NCBI RefSeq assembly: GCF_000485595.1
Contig: NW_014577414.1
Span: 49,703 to 113,702, forward strand
Reading direction: 5' to 3'
Length of the DNA: 64,000 bases
DNA from: Priapulus caudatus
Lineage: Eukaryota > Priapulida > Priapulimorpha > Priapulimorphida > Priapulidae
The position numbers were made by a program, and so were the translations under genes. This document shows positions 43,969-53,925 of this stretch, piece by piece (position 1 is the stretch's first letter; each line of letters begins with the position of its first letter). Under the pieces are notes generated by a model. It did not search any database and was not told the DNA's origin. It was given only the letters and a program-made list of their open reading frames with translations.

Positions 43969-44537
43969 TATCAAAAATTACGACGACAGGACTTGTGATA
44001 CTGTGCCTCTTTCGCGATTAGATCAATACGGACTAAACCTTTGATCCTCTCATTGGTACTGTGAGGGGCTGCCGCAATGATTTTATCGCAACCTTCTATC
44101 GTAAGACAATCTGAAAGTGTCTCTTGTTTCTGTTTTACAGTTTTCCTCACTTTCCCACAGAAGATACAGGATCCTTTAAGCAAACCTGCTGCATCGTCTT
44201 GAGGAATTAAACTCCTTCGTCTTGTATCCGGCTTTTTCACTGGGGGTTCATCCTTGCTCAGATATGTTGGTCGTTTTGCAGCTGTGAAATTCTTATAGCA
44301 TGGTGTTGAATGATAAACAGCAGTGCCATGGCCTGTTTGTAAGTTGATCTCTATAGTCACATCTCTGTATTTATCTGTCTTAAACTGTAGTCTTAACTCT
44401 GCTGCTTTCTTCAGACGCGCCCAAGTTCCATCATCAAACTCTTTCAGCCCAGTCCCATCACTGGTTTTGCATATGATGCACGATCTCTGGGGCTCATCTT
44501 GTAAGGTCTGGATACTGCTACCCCCAGCATCAGTTTC
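43969..44537 (-). pseudogene. Exon with two Cys/His modules
   Basis: The exon starts after a splice acceptor (tttcag, cag = 44540-44538) and reads ETDAGGSSIQTLQDEPQRSC. Module 1: C-x2-C (CIIC) ... Y-H-x3-C-Y-K-N-F. Module 2: C-x2-C (CIFC) ... Y-H-x2-C-R-R-N-F. The two modules share spacing and the terminal aromatic motif, so they look like an internal duplication of one zinc-binding fold of about 65 residues. The frame ends at a stop (43966-43968) next to a 14-bp repeat tcctgtcgtcgtaa that occurs twice within 28 bp. Nucleic-acid binding is a guess from the Cys/His pattern. Confidence 0.7.
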
Positions 44538-44721
44538 CTGAAACAATGTAAAGGTTCAACCCAATTGCTTCCAACCTACCTTGATTCATCATTGCTATAA
44601 TAATTAAATGTGATACTCCTACTGATCACAAGTAAAGTATCATGCCAGTCATCCAAGTACCGGGATCAACGCTGTTGCCATTGCATCGTTTTGACTTGAA
44701 CAAGTGTAAAGTGGGACTCAC

Positions 44722-44804
44722 CATTTCAGGTAGAATGTCTGAATTTTCATCTTCCATTTTTTCAACCAAGTTGGGTTTCAAAACATTTGTGACATGTTTT
44801 ACAT
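44722..44804 (-). pseudogene. Upstream coding exon of the element gene
   Basis: 83 bp between acceptor ctttcag (44811-44805) and donor gtgagt (44721-44716). It reads VKHVTNVLKPNLVEKMEDEN and SDILPEM, and ends in phase 0, which matches the phase-0 start of the next exon at 44537. The 184-bp intron between them has canonical ends. Frame match and sites agree, so the splice is credible without transcripts. Earlier exons are not identified. Confidence 0.6.
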
Positions 44805-44830
44805 CTGAAAGAATGGACCCAAACTTGTAG

Positions 44831-45302
44831 TAGACTCGCTAGTAGGGGAGCCACACCACAAATAGGCCTGGTAGTTGAAAGTTCAGTGGGTGTGGATACT
44901 GTCATATAGTATGCTGAATTGGGATACTGAGCATTTTGAACGGCAAGGAGCTCAAAGGGGTGTCAAAATTTATAACCATATTGTATTTTATAATGTACTA
45001 GCTGAATACCCGGCGTTGCCCAGGGTAAAGTGAGAATGAAAGAGGGCTACATATATATTTTACATTTGTTGCCAGTGTTTGGTATCAGTGGTGCAGGGCC
45101 TCAGGGTAGACGACGTTGCGCGTATGATTGTTTGGTGCGAGGATGCTGAGATGCAGTGCGCTGCCGGTGCAAGAGGCAGCCACATACAGCTGGCCGTGGG
45201 AGAAGCACGGGACAGAGAGGTCGAGACCAATCGCTTTGAATGTTTGTCCTTAGGCCTTGAGCCTTTTCGCATGCATTCTCGGAATGAGGCTGTATAATGT
45301 TA
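44831..45302. other. Non-coding stretch with a common 3'-end word
   Basis: No exon recognised. 44999-45026 reads tagctgaatacccggcgttg cccaggg, a word I have seen near ends of interspersed repeats in other animals. ggcctcagggtagacgacgt at 45097 echoes the element's TIR. Confidence 0.4.
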
Positions 45303-45431
45303 CAGTGGAACTTTAGCCGGCTCAAGGATAGAGAGCATGTCCAGTCCTATCCTATCAACTAACACCATCCTATCCAATCACCACCCTGGACATCATCTCT
45401 ATCCTTGAACCCTCTAGCCTACGTTCCACTG
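45303..45431. repeat. 129-bp hairpin element
   Basis: cagtggaac at the left and gttccactg at the right, with tcaaggatagaga...atgtccag mirrored by ctggacat...tctctatccttga inside. Almost the whole unit folds on itself around a loop of tcctatcc words. A mini foldback repeat; a precursor-like hairpin RNA is conceivable but unsupported. Confidence 0.68.
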
Positions 45432-45756
45432 GAGGAACAGGACGTCCAGGAACAGATCGAACAGGAGGAACAGAAGCTAATGTTAGTTACTGTACGTGCA
45501 ATATTTATGCTGCTGAAACTGCGTTGCTTGCGTTAATGAATGAGCTAGCTGAGTTGAGCAATAAGTTGAGTAGAGTTATAGCTTCAGTACTGAGTTCAGT
45601 GAGTAGCTTTCAGTACATTTAGCTTCAGTACTAATATTAATAAGTCAGCCTAGCCAATACTTCAGCCTGTACGCTTCCTAGATCGAGTTCTCACCTGCTC
45701 ACGATGTTGACTGTGTTCACGTGTACTGTGTAGCGCACCAACAACAATCTCGCACG

Positions 45757-45900
45757 TTGCCGCCATCTATTGACGAATAGTAAAGTATTAACTACATTTT
45801 AGTAAGTTAGTTATTAATTTTTAACTTTTTAATTTTTGTAATTTTGGTTTCGCGCAGTACCATTTCCCAGACGTGGTGATTCTGAAAATATCTTTAGTTT
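45757..45900. repeat. Interspersed repeat 'ccgccatctattga', copy 2
   Basis: Same order of words as 40072-40190 (ttgccgccatctattgacga, AT tract, agacgtggtgattctgaaaa), same orientation. It lies inside the CACTA-ended element, copy 1 outside it. Confidence 0.65.
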
Positions 45901-46450
45901 TCCTCTAGGCTGCAGGGTTCTCTAGTTCTCGGAGTACGAACTAATTGGGCTGAACAACTTACCTACAATTATTATGTATTAGCCTACCTACAAGGAAAGT
46001 CCTCCTGCAAAAAGATCCAGATCTATGCACATCTGACATGTCTTGCACACATTAAAACAGATAACCTATAAGATACATGAACCGTAGGGCTTATCCTATT
46101 TTCACATTAGATATCATGGATTTAGGTATAGGCAAGGTATGGTGTACACCCGGGGGTGTACAGGCCTATATAGGCCTAATATAGCCTACCATGCATCGCT
46201 TGATGATGGGGTATGGCCGGGTGATGGGTCCTAGCTATATTCATACATGTACACACAAGGGGTCTGTTATATTTTGAACAACACTTTTCTTTTTGATCTA
46301 ATTAAATACCTTAACTCTTTAGAATTTTCAAAAAAGCATTGACAATATCTGAAAAATTATCTGATAACACGTGCGTTCCTGCGTTGTTGTTGTTACGTTG
46401 TTGTTGTTGTTGTTGAGGGACGGCGATTCCAACTGGGCCTGGGGTAGGCC
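45901..46450. other. Non-coding stretch up to the right TIR
   Basis: No gene. Contains taggcctatataggcctaat words (46160-46185) and a gtt trinucleotide run (46383-46417). Confidence 0.5.
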
Positions 46451-46454
46451 TAGA

Positions 46455-47207
46455 TGTACGGTTGGGGGTTCTGGAGGCGCCAATGCATTGGGAATAATTT
46501 CTGTCATTGCCCATTTTGTATTCCCTGAGAAGTGCTTTGTCAATTAAACCTAGTTTCAAGTGGTACCTATAACATCTAGACTAGCCTAGATGGGCCAAGG
46601 GGTCTATTTTGGGGGTCTGGCAGGACCAACACATTGGAATACATTTCTGTCATTGCCCATTTTGTATTCCCAGAGGAGTGCTTTGTCACTTAAACCTAGT
46701 TTCAAGTGGTACCTATAACATCTAGGCCAGCCTAGATGTACACAGTCCGCGCCAGCGGGTAACAATATTTGAGGGGTGTCTGGCACCCCCTTGTACACAC
46801 AGCGCAAAGCATTTCTGGCGTAGGCGTTTTGTGCTCTTATGGAATGAACCTGATCATTTGGCATCACTTTCACTTGGTACCTGTCTCGTCTATTCTAGCC
46901 TAAATATTTGGGCCCTTTTGGGGGGTCTGGCGGGCCTTTAACAACAGCGAAAATTTCTGTCGTATATGTTTTTGATGTATATTTAGCAGTTACCTCACCA
47001 TGGTACTTATTGCAATTGGTACCATGCTCATCTATTTCAGACCCGTTTTTTACACCCTTTTGGAGGGTCCCCTGGCTCTACGCAACGGGGGGTACCCGCC
47101 AGAATAGCATTTCTATAAGTCTTAGGTGATACCCTGTATACTCCAATACGTAGATATTGGTACCTAGTTCGTCTACCCTGAAGCCTCTGGGCTGCCGGTC
47201 TATAGTG
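46455..47207 (-). repeat. Right terminal inverted repeat
   Basis: About 750 bp, the inverted counterpart of 40776-41510 from ttctgtcattgcccattttg to gggctgccggtctatagtg. It carries one extra partial subrepeat at the inner side (ggggtaggcctagatgtacg). Confidence 0.85.
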
Positions 47208-48519
47208 GTTACCCTCAATATTTTATTCAATCACACTATCATTAAGGCTTCTAAAAGAAAGGGGATATCACCTTATGTAACCAAATCATATTGTGCATTG
47301 TTATATGGGAGATGGCAGCATCGTCCAGCATCATGATTGAAGCCACCATTACCATGAGGTGTGGCTGGGCAATTCCATGGTTAGTAACGTTACATTTTTA
47401 GCATATTTTCTTACCCTTTTCTACTGCAACATCACCATCTATTCATTTCAAGTCCTAATCATGTTACAACATGTTCACCCACCCTAGATCTATAATACAG
47501 AAAATAATGAAAACAATTAAAAAAATATTAGAGTTGCCATGGTAACTTTTAATATCAGTTAGTAACGTTACAAAAAAGGACATGGGAAAAAATTCAATGT
47601 ATTCAGACAAAAAGTTTCCTAAAATGTGAGATACCTCAAACAAAGTGCCATATTCATTTTACTCTAGTTTGATGACAAATGTTTCAGCCAATAATTTTAG
47701 CAGCTTGATTCTTCATTTTTTAATTAGACCAAAAAATCATGGTTAGTCACGTTACGGTTAGTAACGTTACAGTTTGTCCGTGCAAAGGTACGAGTTACAA
47801 AACATCATGTTTGACCCTCCCCCTTCCTTAAAATCACAAGATACATTTAGGAATTACATGTATGTAAAGTAACATACTTATAAATCCATATTATTATTAT
47901 TTAAACTTGCCACATTCAAAACATATAAAATTACAACATATTTTATCCACTACATTCCACAGTTCAACCTTTGCCAATGGATATGTTTATAATGCATGTC
48001 ATTAAAATGACAATGTATTTCCACCAAGTAACTTAAAGCATTTAAATTGAATTCATATTATAACAGACAAATTTTGAGTAGAGATTAATTCCATAATACA
48101 AAACAATGGTCATTTGTTGACTTGTACAATAATCCAATACATGTTCCAATTTATAACTTTATAAAAACTTAAAAAGTACTTTGGCCTTAGTTTCAACTTC
48201 CCTTTTTAAATCAAATGATATCCTGAGCTCTTTTTTACTACAAACCTCTTCAGAGAAATCTATTAAGAAATCTTAATAATTTTTATTCTTTTTTTGTCAG
48301 AAATACAGTTTGTGCACATACTGTATATGATGCAAATTCATGTTCTTAGTGTCATATTGTATCCTGAATGATGCAGTCTAATTACATAGTAATAAAAATG
48401 TCATTGCAGTTCTTTTGCATTCTTTTAAGGGCAATGTCTTTTTTCCCAGTGATTAAAAGAGAGAAACTTGAACAGTCAGTTGCAGTCTTATGCATTGATC
48501 CTTGATAAAATTCAACTGG

Positions 48520-48615
48520 CTGTAAGGATTGTAACGTTACTAACCATAACATTAGTGAAAGAGATTACATTATGAGCAGGTCCTAATCAGAATTGAGTGA
48601 AAAGATATATATATA
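48520..48615. repeat. Left arm of internal inverted repeat
   Basis: From caactggctgtaaggattgt to gtgaaaagatatatata. It is the inverse of 53926-54020 with few differences, so the two arms once faced each other across a loop of about 40 bp, into which gypsy C inserted. Confidence 0.8.
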
Positions 48616-48658
48616 ATATCAACCATTGTTCTATACTGCCCTCTTTTGTCTTAGTTTA

Positions 48659-48780
48659 TCAATAAGTTCAACTCTTTAGCTGATGTTCGTACTAGTTTTA
48701 TTCATCATCAACCAATGATAACAGCGTCTAAAACACGTAAGACAAAAGAAACGAAATAAGTGTGAGGACATAGTCCTATA
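48659..48780 (-). repeat. Gypsy C 3' LTR
   Basis: 122 bp; plus-strand text runs from tcaataagttcaac to catagtcctata. Ends are not the usual TG...CA. Confidence 0.92.
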
Positions 48781-48955
48781 TGCCCCCCCCCCAGTCTTTG
48801 GGAACGACAAAGACGAAATAATGTACGGCATCCCCGACTACAAAAACATGAAAAAGTATGAACACTTATCGTAAGTATAACATCCGCGCACAAAGTCTAA
48901 AGTATATGTGTGCAACGATATGCCAAAGGTCTATGAAGCCCGAGAGGGTCAAATA

Positions 48956-50074
48956 CTAAGTGTCATCCCGACCCATCCGGCGGTCATCCCGGCGGTGGCG
49001 CAGGGGAGATGGGGGCGCCACAGCAGGGGCTAGCGGTTCCTTCAGGCCTGGGGCGTTGTGAGGCATCAGGGCACGAAGGGCTCGGGGGACTCGGCCGTTG
49101 GCTGCTAGGCTCGGTGGTGATGGTAGAGCCGTTGATGGAGAAGCCATGGCGGGAGATCGAGGTGTCGAGGCCAAGTCGGTCCGAATAGGGGGCAGGCTGG
49201 TACCAGTAGGGCGAGACTCAGCCGTTGGTGTGGCTGGGGTGGCGGGTAGCAGCTGGCCAGCCACTCGTGCAGGTGCAGTAGGTCCCCGGCCCGGAGTAGG
49301 GAGGGGTGCAGGTACCGGCGGTGTTGGTGGGCCAGGTGCCATCAGGAGTGGTGCACGTGGGATGACTGGGATGTATTGCCGCAGGAACTTCCTGTTCCGG
49401 AGAGTAACTCTACCAGAGCCATCAACCCACACGACGTATTGGTCGAATTGCCTCACCTCCACTACGATCCCGGTTTTGTCCCACTTTGTCGGGTTGGGGC
49501 CAGTTTGATTCTGGATCCTAACGTAGTCTCCGATGGTCAGTGGTGGGAGAGGGCGGGTGTGCTCTGATAGGCGCTCGGCAGAGCGCATGTGCCTGTTACG
49601 CAGAGCCTCTTCCCGGGATGTGAATGTCTCGCGCCACGTGCTGTGCGGTTGGTACTTCCCCGGGTGAATGGGAATGAAATCACGGATGGGGCGTCCGAAG
49701 ACACACATGGCGGGGGAGAGATGTGTATCACGGTCAGGCGTGTTGCGGTACTGGAGGATGGCGCGTTGGAACTCATTCGTGTTGAGAGAGCCCTCAGCGT
49801 CAGTGTTGTCAGTGAGGAGGCGCTTGACAGTCTTGACCCCCACCTCTGCGCGGCAGTTGCTGTGGGGGAAAGCAACGGATGACGTTCGGTGATTCACACC
49901 CCAGTCACGTAGAAAATTGCGGGTGGCGCCTGCCGCAAATTCGGGGCCACCATCCGATGACAGCTCGTCGTTGATGCTGAAAGTCACGAAGACGCGGCGC
50001 AGGGCAGCAATTAGTCCTTTGGCACCATTGGCGGCCTGCTCAACGATCGGCCAGTTGCTGTGCCGATCCAACAC
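48956..50074 (-). CDS. Gypsy C integrase core end and proline-rich tail
   Basis: 372 codons. [17 protein letters not shown] belongs to the first core strand pair; SSDGGPEF (residue about 40) holds the second catalytic Asp and [15 protein letters not shown] the Glu; [20 protein letters not shown] follows. [20 protein letters not shown] and [20 protein letters not shown] form the SH3-like DNA-binding module. The last 130 residues are Pro/Ala/Ser-rich and end [12 protein letters not shown]. Separated from the previous frame by one shift near 50040, which falls close to the first catalytic Asp. Confidence 0.88.
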   Translation of the reverse strand: MLDRHSNWPIVEQAANGAKGLIAALRRVFVTFSINDELSSDGGPEFAAGATRNFLRDWGVNHRTSSVAFPHSNCRAEVGVKTVKRLLTDNTDAEGSLNTNEFQRAILQYRNTPDRDTHLSPAMCVFGRPIRDFIPIHPGKYQPHSTWRETFTSREEALRNRHMRSAERLSEHTRPLPPLTIGDYVRIQNQTGPNPTKWDKTGIVVEVRQFDQYVVWVDGSGRVTLRNRKFLRQYIPVIPRAPLLMAPGPPTPPVPAPLPTPGRGPTAPARVAGQLLPATPATPTAESRPTGTSLPPIRTDLASTPRSPAMASPSTALPSPPSLAANGRVPRALRALMPHNAPGLKEPLAPAVAPPSPLRHRRDDRRMGRDDT

Positions 50075-51498
50075 AACCAGGTAGTTCCGACCACGGTAGA
50101 TGAAGTAGTCAGCGGCGATGCATTGAAATGGATAGTCCGGCTGTACAGGCCGTGCTGTGAAGGTGCCATGCGGTTGCAGGGAGAGCAGCGTGCCCGTATC
50201 TCAGTGATGGCAGGAGTCATGCCCGGCCAGAAGAATGAGGACTCTGCCCGTGAGCACATCATGGTGACACTCTGGTGGGCTGAATGCAATGCCTGGAGTA
50301 CCCGGTCACGGAGTGATGGAGGAATGATGATGCGGTCCTTGTAGAGGCATACCCCATCAAATTCTGTGAGGTTTACGCGAAACTGGGGGGATAGTTGGAG
50401 TTCGTGAGGGAGATCACTAGGCAGCTCGGGGAAGCCCTCCTGGATGAACCCAGCCAATCTGCACATGGTTGGGTCACTGGACGTGGCGACACGGACATCG
50501 TCCCATGTGATGGACTTGATCACCTCCGTGGGCCGTAATGTCGACTGACTGCAGATTTGGACAGGGTCCGGGTCGTGGGTACGGATAGCAGCGATGAAGT
50601 CACGGGGCAGCTCAGGTGGTTGGTAGCAGTCGATGACCACTCCGACAGGTGCCACATCGTCCGGGAGATTGAGTAGGGTGGCCTCTCCAACTGGGTGTCG
50701 TGAAACTCCGTCAGCTGCAGCGTGGCGTATGCCAGATATGTGAACCATCCGGAAGAGGTAGCGTAGTGACTTCTCCTTCAGGTTGCGGAGTCGGGGGTTC
50801 GGAATTTCGTCAAGCGATCGGTCGCCAATCTTCAGGAGGGGCTTGTGGTCCACTGCGACGATGAGGTCCGAGCAGCCGAGGAAAAAATGGCTGGTTTTGT
50901 CAAGGGCATCGACAACTGCGAGAGCCACTCCCTCCACCGGGGCATAGCGGGACTCCGCGCCTGAGGTGAATCGGCTCCCGACAAGTGTGATCCTCCAGCC
51001 GGTCTTGCAGCAAAAAGGGTTGGTGGAGGGGCAGGCACAATGCTTCTGGAAAAGCCAAAATCCGATGCCATCTTTGCTCCAGTCTGTTGCGAGGCAGGTC
51101 GGTTTGTTCTTGTCAAATATTTCCACCCCTTTATGAATCTCGCCGATGATGATGGATTTTGACTCCTCAAACAGGCGGTTCAGCTGGTCGGTCCACTGGA
51201 AGGGTGTGCCAGGTTTGAGGAGGGTGCGGAAGGGGAGCAAGCGTTCGGTCGAGGCGAAGGCATATGAGACCTGGTTGATGAGGCCGAACCAGCTACGCAC
51301 ATCTGTGATGTTGCGAGGGGTGGGGAAGTCCTGGATGGCCTCGAGGTAGCGAGAGCAGGGGCGCACGGAAGTCGGTGTGACCTCAAAGCCGGCAAACTCC
51401 GTAGTCATCATGGCAACCGAGAACTTCGCAGGGTTTAGTGTGATGCCATTGTGGCCGCAGGTGTCGAGCCACCTAACGCTGGAAGAATGCGTCCTCAA
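50011..51498 (-). CDS. Gypsy C RT thumb, RNase H and integrase N-terminus
   Basis: 495 codons. [20 protein letters not shown] and [13 protein letters not shown] are the RT connection; [20 protein letters not shown] the thumb. RNase [17 protein letters not shown] (Asp), [18 protein letters not shown] (Glu), [16 protein letters not shown] (Asp-His), [14 protein letters not shown]. Integrase H2C2: [16 protein letters not shown] ... CSPCNRM. The frame leaves the true reading near 50045. Together with the other two frames this is a complete Pol. Confidence 0.89.
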   Translation of the reverse strand: MRTHSSSVRWLDTCGHNGITLNPAKFSVAMMTTEFAGFEVTPTSVRPCSRYLEAIQDFPTPRNITDVRSWFGLINQVSYAFASTERLLPFRTLLKPGTPFQWTDQLNRLFEESKSIIIGEIHKGVEIFDKNKPTCLATDWSKDGIGFWLFQKHCACPSTNPFCCKTGWRITLVGSRFTSGAESRYAPVEGVALAVVDALDKTSHFFLGCSDLIVAVDHKPLLKIGDRSLDEIPNPRLRNLKEKSLRYLFRMVHISGIRHAAADGVSRHPVGEATLLNLPDDVAPVGVVIDCYQPPELPRDFIAAIRTHDPDPVQICSQSTLRPTEVIKSITWDDVRVATSSDPTMCRLAGFIQEGFPELPSDLPHELQLSPQFRVNLTEFDGVCLYKDRIIIPPSLRDRVLQALHSAHQSVTMMCSRAESSFFWPGMTPAITEIRARCSPCNRMAPSQHGLYSRTIHFNASPLTTSSTVVGTTWLCWIGTATGRSLSRPPMVPKD

Positions 51499-53785
51499 TG
51501 GTGTCTGCCCACATCAGCGTGTCGTCCACACACTTGGTCTTCTGTGGGATCTCAGAGACAACCTCATCAAATCGGCGGCTGTATCCGTCGCCTGAAGCCA
51601 CATAGCCTTGAGGGGCAACGCGGTAGCAGTAGCGACCCCAGGGTGTGATGAATGTGGTGAGATGGCGGTCGTCCTCGTGCAGCGCGACGCTGTGGTACCC
51701 ATTCCATGCATCAAAGACAGTCTTGCGAACATTTGGTGGTACTGCACGCGCCTGGGGGAAGGGGGACTGTGTGTGGTGGGTCTCACGAACCGCGTGGTGG
51801 TTGAGTGGCTGGAGGTCCACGGTCCGCCTTGGCTTGCCAGACTTCTTCGGGCAGATCACCATTTTGTGGCACCATGTGACTGGGGTGCCGACTGGGACTG
51901 GTTCAATGACACCGAGTCGTACATCTTGGTCGAGGCCTGCCTTCACGTCACCCTGCCAGTGTATGGGGACGGGGATGGGAGTGTGGAAAGCGACAGGTCG
52001 AGCGTCAGGGTCAACCATGAGCCGAAACGGGGGACCAGCCATCATTGGGAGTGGTTGGTGCTCGCAAACGTTGAAGGTGCTCGAATTGTAGTGTTCGAGC
52101 AACCACTTCTCAAGTTTCTCTCGGTTCTCCTCAGTAGCTGGGAAGGGGAGTGACGTGGGTGTAGTGGGTGGCATCTGGCGTCGAGGGCAGTCGCAAGAGG
52201 GTGTGAGGCAGGATGTAGGTTTGAGCGATGCTATCGTGGCAGAGGCTGCAATGCTGGGACTGCTGGGTTTGGCTGCCTCACCGATAGTGGGTAACCTGCT
52301 AGAGATCATGCCAAGAGCGACACACGCTTGCTTCAATAGGTATAGCCTGTCGGATGAATCAGTAAAGTATGTTATCTGCCGTGTTTCCAGAGTCTCTCCT
52401 GATGGGGAAGTGCCGGCGATGCGGAGGACCAGAGCACCTGCTATACGAATACCGCTTTTATTGGCAGCAGTCATTCTCATTGTGACAGGGATGAGATGTC
52501 TCCTCTCCAGCCCCAGTTTGGACAATAGTTTTGTGCTGGCTAAGCATGACTGGCAGCCAGTATCAGCCATGGCAGGGTAGGAGGCTGATGGTGTTGGGCC
52601 GTGGGTGGGGGTAGGGAGGCCAAGGTCTTGGGCATCAAGCGGGTTTGCCGTGACGGAGACGTTGATAAAGGGTTGGGGGTCAGATGCGCGCCGCTCCCAT
52701 GCATTGCAGAACTCATTGTAAATGTGGTGCCCGAGCGTGATAGCATGGGTGCCCATAGGTGAGGCATCATTGACCGAGCACAAAGATTGGAAGATAGCGG
52801 TAGCATCGACGTGTGACACCTGTGCATTGGTCACTGGTGGCGGTTGTCTCCGCTGTGACTGACGGCACACACTCTCATGATGGTGGAGCAGTCCGCACTT
52901 CACGCAAGTGTGATTGTACGCAGTGCACTTCCTCATGCGTTCCTGTTTGGCGCTTGTGTGGCCTGGCTTGCCGCAGTGGCCGCACAATGGGTACTTGGTG
53001 TCACGGGGCTGTGTCTTGTCCTTCTCCCGACGTTTGTAGGAGCTGGTAACGGCTGCAGTCGTAGCGGTGCCGCCCTCCAGGAGACGACCTGCGGAGCGCC
53101 GACCACTCTCTTTGGCCTCCACATTTTGTAGCACCCTCTCCAAACACATGTCCTGTTGGGATTGTCCAAGGATGTCCAGGCGGATCTCTTCATCCTCTAG
53201 TCCACGGATGAGCGCATCCCTAATCATGATGTCACTGAAATCAACAACTAGGGTGCATGGACAGTCCTTCCTGTAGTTGCAGACACTGGCCTGGCCGCGA
53301 AGGCGAGCGGCGAAGGCCCTCACTGGCTCATCGCGGTCCTGGCGCATTTGCTGGAGCTGCATCCGGGCCACCATAATGTTCTCTTGGCGGACTGCCAAGC
53401 TTTTGATGTTCGTGAGGATAGTCTGCTCATCCCTAGATGTCAGGGCTCCAAAAGTTCTGGTCAGATCTCTCCTGAGTCCTTCATCGCAGCATTCAAGCAG
53501 CTGGTAAGCGATGTCAGGTCCCGTGAGGTGGGTGGCCGCTTTGTATTCTGACCACCTTAGTTCGAAGTAAGACCATTCCTCACTTGTTCCTGCAGCCGTG
53601 ACCACTGGTCGTTTAACCTTCTCCACTTTGGCGGCGCATGAGGCGGGAGCAGGTGTCGAGGCAGAGGTGGTCGGATGGGCAGTGCGGGCATGGAGGTTGA
53701 TCAAGCTTAGGAGGATCTCCGGGGGCGTTGTGCTAGGCCATGATGTTTCGCAACCAGGGGCTGAGCAGTCGATGCGGTCCATCAC
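51473..53785 (-). CDS. Gypsy C Gag, protease and RT palm
   Basis: 770 codons from MMDRIDCSAPGCETSW, a start next to the 5' LTR (leader of about 13 bp). Residues 60-230 are the capsid-like region; C268-x2-C271-x4-H276-x10-C287 and C294-x2-C297 ... C307 are two zinc-binding clusters; D408-T-G is the protease site; RT begins near 560, with the palm Asp at 692 (FDAWNGYHSV) and the catalytic V-D-D at 753-755. Gag and Pol are in one frame. The frame ends by a one-base shift at about 51480 beside the RT box. Confidence 0.9.
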   Translation of the reverse strand: MMDRIDCSAPGCETSWPSTTPPEILLSLINLHARTAHPTTSASTPAPASCAAKVEKVKRPVVTAAGTSEEWSYFELRWSEYKAATHLTGPDIAYQLLECCDEGLRRDLTRTFGALTSRDEQTILTNIKSLAVRQENIMVARMQLQQMRQDRDEPVRAFAARLRGQASVCNYRKDCPCTLVVDFSDIMIRDALIRGLEDEEIRLDILGQSQQDMCLERVLQNVEAKESGRRSAGRLLEGGTATTAAVTSSYKRREKDKTQPRDTKYPLCGHCGKPGHTSAKQERMRKCTAYNHTCVKCGLLHHHESVCRQSQRRQPPPVTNAQVSHVDATAIFQSLCSVNDASPMGTHAITLGHHIYNEFCNAWERRASDPQPFINVSVTANPLDAQDLGLPTPTHGPTPSASYPAMADTGCQSCLASTKLLSKLGLERRHLIPVTMRMTAANKSGIRIAGALVLRIAGTSPSGETLETRQITYFTDSSDRLYLLKQACVALGMISSRLPTIGEAAKPSSPSIAASATIASLKPTSCLTPSCDCPRRQMPPTTPTSLPFPATEENREKLEKWLLEHYNSSTFNVCEHQPLPMMAGPPFRLMVDPDARPVAFHTPIPVPIHWQGDVKAGLDQDVRLGVIEPVPVGTPVTWCHKMVICPKKSGKPRRTVDLQPLNHHAVRETHHTQSPFPQARAVPPNVRKTVFDAWNGYHSVALHEDDRHLTTFITPWGRYCYRVAPQGYVASGDGYSRRFDEVVSEIPQKTKCVDDTLMWADTIEDAFFQR

Positions 53786-53798
53786 GACGCTGTTATCA

Positions 53799-53920
53799 TC
53801 AATAAGTTCAACTCTTTAGCTGATGTTCGTACTAGTTTTATTCATCATCAACCAATGATAACAGCGTCTAAAACACGTAAGACAAAAGAAACGAAATAAG
53901 TGTGAGGACATAGTCCTATA
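53799..53920 (-). repeat. Gypsy C 5' LTR
   Basis: 122 bp, same sequence as 48659-48780. On the minus strand it is followed at once by tgataacagcgtcgtgatgg, the place of a primer site; the word does not start with the usual TGG, and tgataacagcgtc also occurs inside the LTR on the opposite strand. Confidence 0.9.
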
Positions 53921-53925
53921 GTTTA

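Larger units (their letters stand above)
40776..47207 (-). mobile_element. 6.4-kb element with ~740-bp TIRs and CACTA ends
   Basis: The first ~735 bp (from cactagtagaccggcagccc) are repeated inverted at the right (ending gggctgccggtctatagtg). Both arms consist of degenerate ~150-bp subrepeats. Inside lies a spliced minus-strand gene (42303-44804) with two Cys/His modules and an acidic C-terminus, of a kind I associate with uncharacterised metazoan repeat-encoded proteins. Ends beginning CACTA and subterminal repeats suggest the CMC (CACTA/Mirage/Chapaev) group, but no transposase catalytic motif is visible and the flanks (gtat / gtta) give no clean duplication. Confidence 0.78.
48659..53920 (-). 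mobile_element. Gypsy C: young Ty3/gypsy element on the minus strand
   Basis: 5262 bp with two 122-bp LTRs that are identical by eye (48659-48780 and 53799-53920) and a perfect 5-bp duplication gttta (48654-48658, 53921-53925). The polypurine tract reads as gggggggggca on the minus strand next to the left LTR. The element is GC-rich compared with its AT-rich surroundings. Gag, protease, RT, RNase H and integrase are all present; only two single-base frameshifts break the reading. It is the youngest insertion in the window. Confidence 0.94.

Noticed and set aside
49098-53819. Many plus-strand frames over gypsy C (for example 51608-52153)
   Set aside because: Antisense shadows of a GC-rich gag-pol; no motifs of their own.
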